Below are positions 50,337 through 58,684 of a DNA stretch of 64,000 nucleotides, piece after piece. The position numbers and the translations under genes are program-made. A model generated the notes under the pieces. That model saw only the letters and a list, made by a program, of their open reading frames with translations. It was not told the origin of the DNA and ran no database searches. The stretch comes from Chloroflexota bacterium (GTDB lineage Bacteria > Chloroflexota > Dehalococcoidia > JACPQD01). The stretch is from the NCBI GenBank assembly GCA_016190665.1, contig JACPQD010000068.1, positions 1 through 64,000 on the forward strand, written 5' to 3'. The first letter of the stretch is position 1; each line of letters begins with the position of its first letter.

Positions 50337-51224
50337 ATGTTTCCTTGGGATCACGGATCGAGCGGACAAGTTGAAGCTGTGTTGCGACGAAGGGGATTCA
50401 AGTACGGCGGAGAAGGCGACCCTAGGAAGCTCATCTTCCCAAGCAATAGGGGATTGAAGGATAGCGAAGAATACTACAAGTTGATGAGCAAGATCTCCTT
50501 TAGAAAGCTGCTCAAGCTGGTGGAAGAGAAGTCCGGCCTGGTTGAACGAGCAGACCTTGTCCGCATTTGCTCTGAGCCGAAACTAAGCCACCGTCTGAGA
50601 TTCCTTGAAGAAAACGGGATGGCGAACCGATCGGGGAACGATGCGTGGCAGCTTTCCCAAAGCGGAGCTGCCTTCGGGTACACGCTCGAAGCATACGTGG
50701 CCCAGGTATGCGAAGCAGAATTCGCGGGGCCGTCAAAATGGGGAGTTCAGATCGAGGGGTTGAAGTGTGGCGGCGACTTTGACGTGTTTTCATGGTTTGA
50801 CCCTGCCCTAGCCTACATCGAATGCAAGACAACGCTGCCGGACAAGGTGCCCGAGGCGCAAGTGCGCAATTTCCTCCAGCGGGCGGAAGAGCTTGCGCCT
50901 GAGTTAGCTATTCTGCTCGTGGACACTGACTCTTCCTTGAATCCTCTCTTGGAGACGATCAACAGGATCGTGCTTCCGATCATGCGCAAGGCGAGCGGCA
51001 TCGCAGACCCGGAATGGCAGCCGGGCCGGCCCTTTATGGTGCCTCCAAGGGGATTCGATGGAATTCACTTCGGGCTGCAGCGTGTGTTTGTTGTGAATGC
51101 CAAGCCCAGCATAGTCGGAAACATACGTTTGTGTCTGCGGTATTATTCGACGGTTGTGAGGCACAGTTCTTTTTGGGGAGGGCCCCGAAAAGACTACCTA
51201 ACAGGGGAGGTCTTCGATTACTGA
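50337..51224 (+). CDS. PD-(D/E)XK nuclease-like protein with winged-helix region
   Basis: A 295-residue protein that I cannot name. The N-terminal half has a helix-turn-helix-like stretch (LVEERADLVRICSEPKLSHR-type sequence near residue 75, ending LRFLEENGMANR). Near residue 145 the sequence GGDFDVFSWFDPALAYIECK contains D-x(11-13)-E-x-K, the active-site pattern of restriction-like PD-(D/E)XK nucleases. The last 80 residues have no motif I know. The ATG at 50337 has GGAGG eight bases upstream. It lies 73 bases after the HigA-ImmA gene on the same strand, in an accessory zone, so a defence role is plausible but unproven. Confidence 0.65.
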   Translation: MFPWDHGSSGQVEAVLRRRGFKYGGEGDPRKLIFPSNRGLKDSEEYYKLMSKISFRKLLKLVEEKSGLVERADLVRICSEPKLSHRLRFLEENGMANRSGNDAWQLSQSGAAFGYTLEAYVAQVCEAEFAGPSKWGVQIEGLKCGGDFDVFSWFDPALAYIECKTTLPDKVPEAQVRNFLQRAEELAPELAILLVDTDSSLNPLLETINRIVLPIMRKASGIADPEWQPGRPFMVPPRGFDGIHFGLQRVFVVNAKPSIVGNIRLCLRYYSTVVRHSSFWGGPRKDYLTGEVFDY

Positions 51225-51274
51225 GGCAGGCATCCGCCGCGGCCTGCACATGGATGGTGGGGATGGAATGTGGC

Positions 51275-51307
51275 AAGTCCCGCAAAACCGGCGGTTTTGC
51301 GGGACTT
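51275..51307. terminator. Perfect 15-bp bidirectional hairpin
   Basis: aagtcccgcaaaacc and ggttttgcgggactt with a three-base loop. It lies between two convergent genes and can serve both. A second hairpin, cccccttcccgcttcgggaa, follows at 51331-51355. Confidence 0.75.
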
Positions 51308-51365
51308 CCCGTTTCCTATTTCCCCCTTCCCGCTTCGGGAAGGGGGCCAGGGGGTTAGGTTTTTC

Positions 51366-52199
51366 CTACCGCTTCCGCGCCGGCCTCACGCCGCCGCTCT
51401 GCGCCGCTCCTGAACTCCCGAAGGGCAGCCACCGAAGCAGGGGCAGTTTGAAGTACTCCGACCACGGGGTATCCTTGATCTCTTCTTCCTCTTCGGGGTC
51501 CAGGGCACCTCGCTTCTTCATGATGCGCAGGTACTCCAGAGGGAAAAGCTGCTTGTATTTGGCCGGGGAGAGGACGCCCGTGAAGATGGACGTATTCAGC
51601 GGGAACACCTCCGGCGCCAGCACCGCATAGTAGATGTGCACAACAATGATGAAAACGGCCAGGAAGAGCGCCAGACTGATGTGCAAGGCCACCAGTATGG
51701 CGATGAACAGGGGCGGAAAGAAGCGGCCCACCACCTCCGCATGGTACACGAGGATGCCACTCAGAGCCATCAAAGGCGCGCCCGCCACGACCACCCAGTA
51801 GTCGATCTTCGCACCGTAGCCGAACCGCCCGTACCTGGGCTCGCTCTTGAGCAAGCCCATGATGTAAAGGACGGAGTGGAGGAAGTCTTTGGCGTCCTTA
51901 AGGGTGGGCAGCATGGCCAGCGGCGGCTTCTTGTCCACGACGACCCACCGGAAGACCAGGTACAGGGCGTGGTAGAAGATGGTGAAATCGAGGAGGTACC
52001 CGATGTAGTGGTGCGCCACACCCGCCTTCTCCACGCCGCCGAAGAGCGCTATCCACCACTGGGCAGTGGGCCACTCCGGGAAGGCGCGGGGGAGGCCAGT
52101 CATGCCCAGCAGTATCATAGCTACCAGCAGAGTGATATGTTGAAGACGTTCGTGAAGGTCGAATCTCCGTATGGGTCTCTGCCTGTCCTCGTCTTTCAC
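51366..52199 (-). CDS. Membrane cytochrome b subunit (formate dehydrogenase gamma/Ni-Fe hydrogenase type)
   Basis: A 277-residue di-haem b-type membrane protein with about four to five helices. Candidate haem His are in LHERLQHITLLVAMILLGMT (helix 1), GVAHHYIGYLLDFTIFYHAL (helix 2) and VALHISLALFLAVFIIVVHI (helix 4). The sequence ends in an acidic segment, ALDPEEEEEIKDTPW. Its role would be to pass electrons between quinones and an extracytoplasmic or cytoplasmic redox partner, but no catalytic subunit is adjacent. The GTG at 52199 follows GAGGAGG. An ATG at 52223, inside the preceding gene, is the alternative. It is the last of three membrane genes. Confidence 0.85.
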   Translation of the reverse strand: MKDEDRQRPIRRFDLHERLQHITLLVAMILLGMTGLPRAFPEWPTAQWWIALFGGVEKAGVAHHYIGYLLDFTIFYHALYLVFRWVVVDKKPPLAMLPTLKDAKDFLHSVLYIMGLLKSEPRYGRFGYGAKIDYWVVVAGAPLMALSGILVYHAEVVGRFFPPLFIAILVALHISLALFLAVFIIVVHIYYAVLAPEVFPLNTSIFTGVLSPAKYKQLFPLEYLRIMKKRGALDPEEEEEIKDTPWSEYFKLPLLRWLPFGSSGAAQSGGVRPARKR

Positions 52200-52215
52200 A
52201 AGTCCTCCTCGCAAA

Positions 52216-52494
52216 CTAAGCATGCTCTCGCCAGCGGCGATTGAGCGCCCAGCGCGTCAGCTCCATAAGTATCGTCACGGCCGTGGATAGCACCGTCATC
52301 ACCATCACGGCGTATACCAGCCAACGGACAACCGCCACGCTGACGTCGGCCGCTTCCTTCTCCGTGAAGAACTTGGCGTACTCGGCCTCCTCGGTGATGT
52401 GCATCGGTTTCAGCGGCACAACGTCGAGGAAGATCAGGACCATCACGACCAGTTCCACGATCATCACCAGAGTGGCGAAGGCCCACTTCTTCAT
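52216..52494 (-). CDS. Small two-helix membrane protein
   Basis: A 92-residue protein with two hydrophobic helices (WAFATLVMIVELVVMVLIFL and VRWLVYAVMVMTVLSTAVTI). A loop between them holds HITEEAEYAKFFTEKEAADV. I do not recognise the family. It stops 17 bases before cytochrome b begins and is probably a subunit of the same complex. Confidence 0.7.
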   Translation of the reverse strand: MKKWAFATLVMIVELVVMVLIFLDVVPLKPMHITEEAEYAKFFTEKEAADVSVAVVRWLVYAVMVMTVLSTAVTILMELTRWALNRRWREHA

Positions 52495-52528
52495 GTTTGC
52501 GCCTCCTGCGCTCCCGCGGTACCCCGGT

Positions 52529-52693
52529 TCAATCTATCCGCTCCTTGGGGAGGACGGCCAACAAGATAACGGAACAGATGATATAGATCACCACCGGGGT
52601 TACAAACTGGATGAGCTCACCCGTACTGATCCCAGCCTCTTTCATAGGGATGACCGAGCTCAGCCGGCGCAGCATTTCCGCCGAGGCAATCAT
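52529..52693 (-). CDS. Tiny single-helix membrane protein
   Basis: A 54-residue protein with an amphipathic start MIASAEMLRRLSSVIPMKEA and one C-terminal helix, FVTPVVIYIICSVILLAVLP. The ATG at 52693 has GGAGGAG upstream. It is the first gene of the set leading to cytochrome b. No family recognised. Confidence 0.6.
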   Translation of the reverse strand: MIASAEMLRRLSSVIPMKEAGISTGELIQFVTPVVIYIICSVILLAVLPKERID

Positions 52694-52936
52694 GTCTCCT
52701 CCAATCGCGAACAACCTGCAACCTTGCTATTTTAACACCGCGTCAATGGCGATGACAATGACTTGTCGGTTGTAACGAAAGGCCGCATCAGCTTCAGCGA
52801 GTCCTTGACTCCTGCTGCGCGCGATTGTACGATGGGTTCAGAGAGCCTCCCATGGGAAATGCGAAATGCAGAATAGGAAATGCGGAATGATCTTACCAGA
52901 GCGAAGAAGCGAGTGTTCCGGTATCAGGAGGTCAGC

Positions 52937-54091
52937 ATGAGAAGGCAGAATCTTTTTCGATATTGCGCGTTGGTCCTGGCGTTCACACTGATGCTTCTTT
53001 CAGTTCCGGCGTGTCAGGAGGAGGCAGGCGCGCCCGGGAGCAGCGCCCAGAACACATCAACAGGCGCCCGCCCTCAGCCTACGGCGCCTCCGAGGCCGGC
53101 AACCCCGCTGACCAGTGATTTCAGCGCTGCGGTCAGGCTGGTGGCGCAGCGCGTCAAGCCGGCGGTGGTGCAGATTACCAACGAACAGGTGCAGGTGGAC
53201 CTCTTCAACCGGGCGTTCAGGGTGCCGGCAGGCGTGGGCTCAGGCGTTATCTACGATAGCCGGGGATATGTCCTGACCAACAACCATGTCGTGGAGGGAG
53301 CCCAGAGGCTCCTCGTCTCGCTACCTGATGGCCAGTCCTTTGAGGGCAAGCTGCTGGGGCGTGATCCCCAGACGGACCTGGCGGTGGTGCGGATCGACAG
53401 CGCCAATTTGCCTGTGGCCGAGTTGGGCGATTCCGACCAGCTTCAAGTGGGCGATTGGGTCGTGGCCATAGGCAACGCCCTGGGCCTCACAGGTGGTCCC
53501 ACGGTGACGGCAGGCGTTGTTGGAGCCTTGGGTCGGACGATACAGGAGCCAGGTGGAATCAGTGGTACCGGCGGTCCTTTCCTTTTTGATGTTATCCAGA
53601 CCGATGCGGCGATCAATCCTGGCAATTCCGGCGGGCCGCTCGTGAATCTGGCGGGTCAGGTCGTGGGGATCAATACCCTGGTGGCGGGCGATTCGGGGTC
53701 AGGAGTGCAGGCGGAGGGCATTGGGTTCGCCATCGCCGTGAACACAGCGAAGCCGATCGCGGATCAACTGGTGTCCACAGGAAAAGCGGTGCATCCCTAT
53801 CTGGGCATCCAGTATCAGTTCTTGACCCCGGCTGTCGCATCCAGACTGGGCGTTCGCCAAGCCCAGGGCGTGTGGGTCGGCGCGGTCACCCCGAATTCGC
53901 CGGCTGCTTCGGCAGGCCTGAGACGCAATGACATCATCACGGAGATGGACGGAACGGCGCTAAAGGATGATTCGCAGCTTTCGAGAATCATAGATGGTCG
54001 CAAACCCGGCGACACCATCACCCTGACCCTGGTCCGCGACGGACAACCGGTTAAGGTCCAGGCAAAACTGGGGCAGTTGCCCGCGTCGTAG
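52937..54091 (+). CDS. HtrA/DegP-like serine protease, lipoprotein
   Basis: Extracytoplasmic quality-control protease of 384 residues. The start at 52937 follows AGGAGG and gives a signal with lipobox SVPAC, then a Pro/Thr linker. The trypsin-like triad is complete: His in LTNNHVVEG near residue 120, Asp in PQTDLAVVRI, Ser in NPGNSGGPLV near residue 235. One PDZ domain (YLGIQYQFL to the end, with GLRRNDIITEMDG) regulates it. It stands alone between divergent and convergent neighbours. Confidence 0.95.
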   Translation: MRRQNLFRYCALVLAFTLMLLSVPACQEEAGAPGSSAQNTSTGARPQPTAPPRPATPLTSDFSAAVRLVAQRVKPAVVQITNEQVQVDLFNRAFRVPAGVGSGVIYDSRGYVLTNNHVVEGAQRLLVSLPDGQSFEGKLLGRDPQTDLAVVRIDSANLPVAELGDSDQLQVGDWVVAIGNALGLTGGPTVTAGVVGALGRTIQEPGGISGTGGPFLFDVIQTDAAINPGNSGGPLVNLAGQVVGINTLVAGDSGSGVQAEGIGFAIAVNTAKPIADQLVSTGKAVHPYLGIQYQFLTPAVASRLGVRQAQGVWVGAVTPNSPAASAGLRRNDIITEMDGTALKDDSQLSRIIDGRKPGDTITLTLVRDGQPVKVQAKLGQLPAS

Positions 54092-54134
54092 CGGTGTGAG
54101 AGCGCCTAACGCGCTCCGGTGGCGACGCGTGCGT

Positions 54135-55220
54135 TCACAGTCGGTAGTCATCTACGAGACGTTGAGACAGCTCCTGGAGAACGGCGAACGCCCCCTCCAC
54201 CAGCTCTTCTTCAGTGCTCGAAATGGGGCAAGCGCCCGGCCGCTCCCCACTTTCGCCTGCCGCGCCCACCCTGCCCACGTTCTTGAGACAGCAGCGCGCC
54301 GGAGCGATCAGGGCTTGACGGGCAATCTGCACCGGCGCAACTCCTGTCTCCTGTGAGACCACCGCCCAATAACCTTCGAGGCGCGAGGCGAGCGTCTCCA
54401 CTGTCTCAATGCCCAGACTGGCGGAGTCTGTAGGGACGATGCCCCAACAGATGACGCCTCCCTGCTTCAAGAAATCGGCCACGGAGCTGGCGTATGCCTT
54501 GGCCATGAACTGCATCTGGTAGGCATCGAAGGATAGGATGCGGGTGCCCAACTCCAGAAGATAGGCCAGGTTTACGTTGGCGCAGAGGTGGAGAGATGGT
54601 GGGCCCTCCAGACCTTCCAGAAACTCCCAGTATTCCTTTCTGGCTTGCACGTCGTCGTAGCCTGATAGGCCGCTGAAGACCCACCCCAGGCCAGGCTCAT
54701 CCGCCCAGACGAAGGCGTTGCCATTCCTGGCTCTCAGCTGGCGGCACTGGGCGTTCATCTTTCGCTGGATGAAATCGAAGAGGAGGGTCTTGACGCTCTC
54801 ATCGTAGATGATGGGCCTGAGGTTCTCGTCCACGACCCTAAAGCCGAAGCTGACCGGGCCGGTAATCTGACCTCTGATGGCGGTGCAGGCGTTCAGCTCC
54901 CGGGAGAGGAAGGCTTCGTAAACCGAGGAGTCCTCCGGGCTTAGCTCAAAGAAGGCAGGATCGGTCGTCCGCTCCGAGTAGGCGGCCAGCTCCTCCTGGA
55001 ACTTGCCGGAGTCGAAACTGACCCGCTTCGCCTCTACATCAATGGCGATCCCGGGAAAGCCCCGCGCCGTCTGGGCGTACATGTCCTCGTGGAAGCTGAC
55101 GTTGGGGAGCTGCGGCCAGAAGGGGATGTCCAAACTGAGGGCCAGGTCCAGGGCTTTTTGAACATCTTTGTGGGGCATTATCCCCATGGCCGTGGTCTTG
55201 CAGTTAGCCTCGAAAAGCAA
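54135..55220 (-). CDS. UROD/MetE-like protein
   Basis: A 361-residue TIM-barrel protein related to uroporphyrinogen decarboxylase and cobalamin-independent methionine synthase. Recognisable parts are IPFWPQLPNVSFHEDMYAQT near residue 32, IRGQITGPVSFGFRV near residue 115, WADEPGLGW, and the possible zinc ligands HLCANVN and ARCCLKN. Proteins of this type can move methyl groups between cofactors, but the substrate is unknown. Start TTG 55220 (one base after the fprA stop); the Met twelve codons in is less likely because CKTTAMGIMPHKDV seems conserved. It is the last gene of a redox cluster. Confidence 0.75.
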   Translation of the reverse strand: MLFEANCKTTAMGIMPHKDVQKALDLALSLDIPFWPQLPNVSFHEDMYAQTARGFPGIAIDVEAKRVSFDSGKFQEELAAYSERTTDPAFFELSPEDSSVYEAFLSRELNACTAIRGQITGPVSFGFRVVDENLRPIIYDESVKTLLFDFIQRKMNAQCRQLRARNGNAFVWADEPGLGWVFSGLSGYDDVQARKEYWEFLEGLEGPPSLHLCANVNLAYLLELGTRILSFDAYQMQFMAKAYASSVADFLKQGGVICWGIVPTDSASLGIETVETLASRLEGYWAVVSQETGVAPVQIARQALIAPARCCLKNVGRVGAAGESGERPGACPISSTEEELVEGAFAVLQELSQRLVDDYRL

Positions 55221-55221
55221 T

Positions 55222-56436
55222 CTACTCTCCGGAGACTAGCTGGGGGTTACCTTTGATGCGCCGGGCGAGAGTCTGGCCCAACTGCGCCGCTCTTTCGATG
55301 TCCTTCTCGTGAGGCGGCCCCGTGATGTCCAGGATATCAACGACCTCGAATCTGAGGGCCTCCAGGGCGCCCTTGGCCTGGGAGCCGGCGCCACCCCCCC
55401 ATCCGTAGGAGCCAACGAAGGCCGCAAGCTTCAGACGGGGACGAAGGGCCTTGACCAGCGTCAACCCGCTGGCGGCCACAGGATGCAAACCGCCCAGCAG
55501 AGTTGGCGATCCGAGGACGATGGCGCTGGCATCCACCAGGTCTCTGGAAATCTGGGATACGTTTAGCACCAACAGATCGTAGGGAACGGCCTCGATGTCC
55601 TCGGATGACAGGCTATCAGCCACCGCGTCTATTAGCTTGCGCGTGCTGTCGAACATGGTAACGTAGGGGAGCACCGCCTTCTTCTTCAATGGACCGCGAA
55701 TCCAGTCCTCGTAGGCGCGCAGTATCTCCGCCGGATCGCGGTGAACCGGGCCATGGCTGGGCGCGATCACCGCGGGGTTGACGGCCCTGGCCTTGTCCAG
55801 GCCCGCCGCGGCCATCTTGGTGTAGGGCATCATGATCTCGGCGAAGTAAGTCTTCGCTTCGGGAAGGACGATAGGGCCCACCTCGTCGGCAAAGAGCCGG
55901 TCCGAGGCGACGTGAGCACCAAAGAAATCGCAGGTAAAGAGCACCCTGTCCTCAACGGCGAAGGTGAACATGGTCTCCGGCCAATGAAGCCAGGGAGCCT
56001 CGATGAACTGAAGGGTCTTGCCCCCCAGGTCTATCGTATCGCCCGTCTTGACGGCGAGACATCTATCCTCCGGGACGCCGTGAAAGAGGCCGGCCATCTC
56101 GACGCCTTTCTTCGTGGCGATCAGCCTGGCGTTTGGCGCTGACGCCAGGACCCCAGGCATGCAGCCACCGTGGTCGGGCTCGGCGTGGTTCATTACCAGG
56201 TAGTCCAGCGTCTCCATGTTAGCCACCCCAGCTATCTTGGCCCGGTACTCTTGCTCAAAGGGGCTGTAACCGGTATCGATGAGGGCCAGTTTCTCGTTGC
56301 CCTTCACGAGGTAGGAATTGTATGAAGTGCCGTAGGGCAGGGGAATGAGGGCATCGAATACCCGGCGCTGGAAATCCTCAATTCCCACCCAGGTAATCCC
56401 GGAGGCGAGCTCCACTGCCTTAGGGGGTATGGCCAT
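55222..56436 (-). CDS. fprA: Flavodiiron protein (A-type flavoprotein)
   Basis: Reduces oxygen to water and/or NO to N2O, protecting anaerobes, 404 residues. The metallo-beta-lactamase-like domain carries the diiron ligands in MNHAEPDHGG near residue 84, LHWPETMFTF near residue 151 and CDFFGAH near residue 170. The flavodoxin-like domain starts near residue 258 (VTMFDSTRKLI) and includes VGSYGWGGGAG. Electrons probably come from the ferredoxin encoded upstream or from a rubredoxin. AGGAGG lies nine bases before the ATG. Confidence 0.95.
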   Translation of the reverse strand: MAIPPKAVELASGITWVGIEDFQRRVFDALIPLPYGTSYNSYLVKGNEKLALIDTGYSPFEQEYRAKIAGVANMETLDYLVMNHAEPDHGGCMPGVLASAPNARLIATKKGVEMAGLFHGVPEDRCLAVKTGDTIDLGGKTLQFIEAPWLHWPETMFTFAVEDRVLFTCDFFGAHVASDRLFADEVGPIVLPEAKTYFAEIMMPYTKMAAAGLDKARAVNPAVIAPSHGPVHRDPAEILRAYEDWIRGPLKKKAVLPYVTMFDSTRKLIDAVADSLSSEDIEAVPYDLLVLNVSQISRDLVDASAIVLGSPTLLGGLHPVAASGLTLVKALRPRLKLAAFVGSYGWGGGAGSQAKGALEALRFEVVDILDITGPPHEKDIERAAQLGQTLARRIKGNPQLVSGE

Positions 56437-56814
56437 CTATCTCGACCTCCTATTTGGTCTCACCATCAATTCGTCAATGAGCTCTTGCAGCACCAAGGCA
56501 TTGTTATGGTCGGTGTCCCTGGCGCCGTACACAAGAGTCACGTTATCCCTGGCCGCCATTTCGGCTATTCGCTGTAGCAAAGGGGTCTTATCAGAGCCAC
56601 ACAATTCCTCGAGGTACCGGCGCCGGAACTCGGGCCATTTCTGCGGATCGTGGCCGAACGAGCGGCGGAGGACGTCGCTGGGCGCCAGGTCTTTCAGCCA
56701 CTCCTTTATGCTGGCATCTTCGGACCGGATGCCCCTCGGCCAGAGCCGGTCGACGAGTATCCTTGTTCCATCCTCAGGCTGGCTTGGCTCGTAGACCCGT
56801 CTTATCTGCAGCAT
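56437..56814 (-). CDS. DUF488 protein
   Basis: A 125-residue DUF488 protein: LQIRRVYEPSQPEDGTRILV, DRLWPRGI, WLKDLAPSDVLRRSFGHDPQ, and LVYGARDTDHNNALVL. The ATG at 56814 has GGAGG four bases upstream. Its stop abuts the fprA start. DUF488 proteins occur beside stress and haem-related genes; their activity is not established. Confidence 0.88.
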   Translation of the reverse strand: MLQIRRVYEPSQPEDGTRILVDRLWPRGIRSEDASIKEWLKDLAPSDVLRRSFGHDPQKWPEFRRRYLEELCGSDKTPLLQRIAEMAARDNVTLVYGARDTDHNNALVLQELIDELMVRPNRRSR

Positions 56815-56994
56815 CAGGCCTCCAGCCGCAAAAAACGACAAACCACAAGGATGTTAATATTAAGTATACCATCCATGTGGCCTGTCTATTTACCTAGTTC
56901 GCTCGTGGGCCTTGCGGAATCTGCGCTACGAAAAGCGGCTGACCGAGAAGTACAGCCAGAGAAGCGCAGCCCTTCCTGTGGAAGCTCATTGGTC

Positions 56995-57735
56995 TTAAGC
57001 GCGGACCTTCACGTCGCCCCCAATGCCGATGACCACCTCTTCCAGGGGGATATCTTTTCCACTCAGGGCTATCGCCTGTCTCGCCATATAAGCCAACCCG
57101 GAGCAGCAGGGTACCTCCATATGCGCCACGGTGAGGCTCTTGACATCGGCCTGGCGCAGAATCTGTGTTAGCTTGGCAACGTGCGCCTGGAAGTCGTCCA
57201 GCTTGGGGCACGCTATCAGGAGGGCATGATCCCTGAGGAAGTGCTGGTGAAATCCAGCGTAGGCGAAGGGGACACAATGGGCGGCCAGAAGCACGTCAGC
57301 CCCCTGGAGAAAGGGCGCTGTGGGTGGTACCAGGGTAAGCTGGATCGGCCACTGGCTGAGCGCCGACTCCGACGCCGCGGACGTCTTGAGCGCCGCGCCG
57401 TCCCTCTTCTCAAACCGCCTCACCGCCGCCGAAGGGCAGCCGTGAGCGACGCTGTGAGCGAAGGCTGCGGAAGGACAAACGCCTGCGGCGACCCTAGGTT
57501 GGGCCAGGTGGCGCTCCACCGCCCCCTCGTCGAAGTCCTCGGCCTCCCTTTCGATGATGGTGATGGCGCCCTGGGGGCACTCGCCGAGACAGGCGCCAAG
57601 GCCATCGCAATACCTGTCCGCGATGAGCCTGGCCTTGCCGTCGATAATCTGTATCGCGCCTTCGGCGCACGAGGGGATGCAGGCCCCGCAGCCGTTGCAT
57701 TTCTCCTCGTCTATGGTCATTATCTTGCGGAGCAT
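56995..57735 (-). CDS. Dicluster ferredoxin-domain protein
   Basis: A 246-residue iron-sulphur protein. The first cluster motif is CNGCGACIPSCAEG (CxxCxxCxxxC). The second reads YCDGLGACLGECPQGA, where the usual second Cys is Leu, so it may hold a 3Fe or otherwise altered cluster. A C-terminal domain of about 130 residues with HCVPFAYAGFH, LIACPKLDDF and VPCCSGLAYMARQA contains further Cys pairs. The family is common in anaerobes next to Crp regulators and is of unknown function. The start at 57735 lacks a clear ribosome-binding site; the Met five codons on (57720) is the alternative. Confidence 0.85.
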   Translation of the reverse strand: MLRKIMTIDEEKCNGCGACIPSCAEGAIQIIDGKARLIADRYCDGLGACLGECPQGAITIIEREAEDFDEGAVERHLAQPRVAAGVCPSAAFAHSVAHGCPSAAVRRFEKRDGAALKTSAASESALSQWPIQLTLVPPTAPFLQGADVLLAAHCVPFAYAGFHQHFLRDHALLIACPKLDDFQAHVAKLTQILRQADVKSLTVAHMEVPCCSGLAYMARQAIALSGKDIPLEEVVIGIGGDVKVRA

Positions 57736-57884
57736 TCTGGTTGTCAATTCACACCTCTCTGAAAACCGATTGGGATAAAGTCGACCAACTTTCTCCCCAC
57801 TGAGTAGATAATAGAGCAGAATGTGAAAGGCTTCCATGATCTGGATCATATTAAGAGGCGCGATCACCAGCAGGGTGGAAGTCT

Positions 57885-58565
57885 CTATTCTCGCGGCGGG
57901 CCTTCGCTCAGCAGGCTCAGTTTCGATTGATCGAGGATGACGATCTTCCCTCGGGCGGAACGAATTACGCCCCCTTGTTTCAGTCGGGCCATGAGCCGGA
58001 TCGCTGTCTCGGCGGTGGTGCCGGACATATCGGCTATCTCCTGTCTCGTGAAAGGCAGCGTGGGACCTAGCTTCGATGACAGCCGCAACAGTGTCCGCGC
58101 GAGGCGTTGCTCGACGCGCTCGCCCGCCAGGTCCATCAGGCGCGCGTGGGCATCGCGGAGACGGCCCGCCAGGACGCCAATGATTCTCAGCGCCACCTCG
58201 GGTCGCGCGGCCAGGAAGGACAGGAAATCCTCCCGCCTCATCGCCAACACCGTGGTATCCTCCTGCGCCTGGGCCGAGGCGGGATAAGCCTTGTTTTCGA
58301 AGACGGCCACCTCACCGATTATCTCGCCCCGGCCGAAGAAGGCTAAGATGACCTCCTTCCCCAACGAGGACTGCTTAACGACCTTGACCTTGCCCGCTGA
58401 GACCACATAGAACCAGTCGGGCGGGTCGCCTTCCCAGAAAATGAACTCGCCGGGGGGCGCCTTGCGCTCGACGGCGAGGCCGGTCAACTCGACCAGCTCT
58501 GCGTCGCTCAGGCCAGAAAAGATGAGAGATTGCCTTAATACCGTGGCCTTTGCGTAATTTGACAA
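57885..58565 (-). CDS. Crp/Fnr-family regulator
   Basis: A 226-residue transcription factor. The cyclic-nucleotide-like sensor domain has GEFIFWEGDPPDWFYVVSAG and GEIIGEVAVFENKAYPASAQ. A helix-turn-helix follows with FTRQEIADMSGTTAETAIRL near residue 178. No N-terminal Cys cluster is present, so it is not an oxygen-sensing Fnr of the classical kind. Start TTG 58565 with ggag seven bases upstream; the start region holds the 11-bp palindrome atttgtcaaat, a possible autoregulatory half. A TATAAT lies at 58602-58607 on the minus strand. It heads the ferredoxin-FprA cluster and probably controls it. Confidence 0.92.
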   Translation of the reverse strand: MSNYAKATVLRQSLIFSGLSDAELVELTGLAVERKAPPGEFIFWEGDPPDWFYVVSAGKVKVVKQSSLGKEVILAFFGRGEIIGEVAVFENKAYPASAQAQEDTTVLAMRREDFLSFLAARPEVALRIIGVLAGRLRDAHARLMDLAGERVEQRLARTLLRLSSKLGPTLPFTRQEIADMSGTTAETAIRLMARLKQGGVIRSARGKIVILDQSKLSLLSEGPPRE

Positions 58566-58684
58566 ATCGCCGCTCCGCCCGGACGGATCCGGTTTGAAGG
58601 AATTATATCATACCGTGCTTCGACAGGCGGCGGGACGCTGGCGGACACATGGAAGGGCATAGCTTCATGTCCTTCAAAGCGGTT

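Noticed and set aside
57715-57745. TTGACA-17-GATAAT on the minus strand at the start of the ferredoxin gene
   Set aside because: The -10 would overlap the start codon region, and the Cys motif needs codons upstream of any transcript from it. Probably chance.
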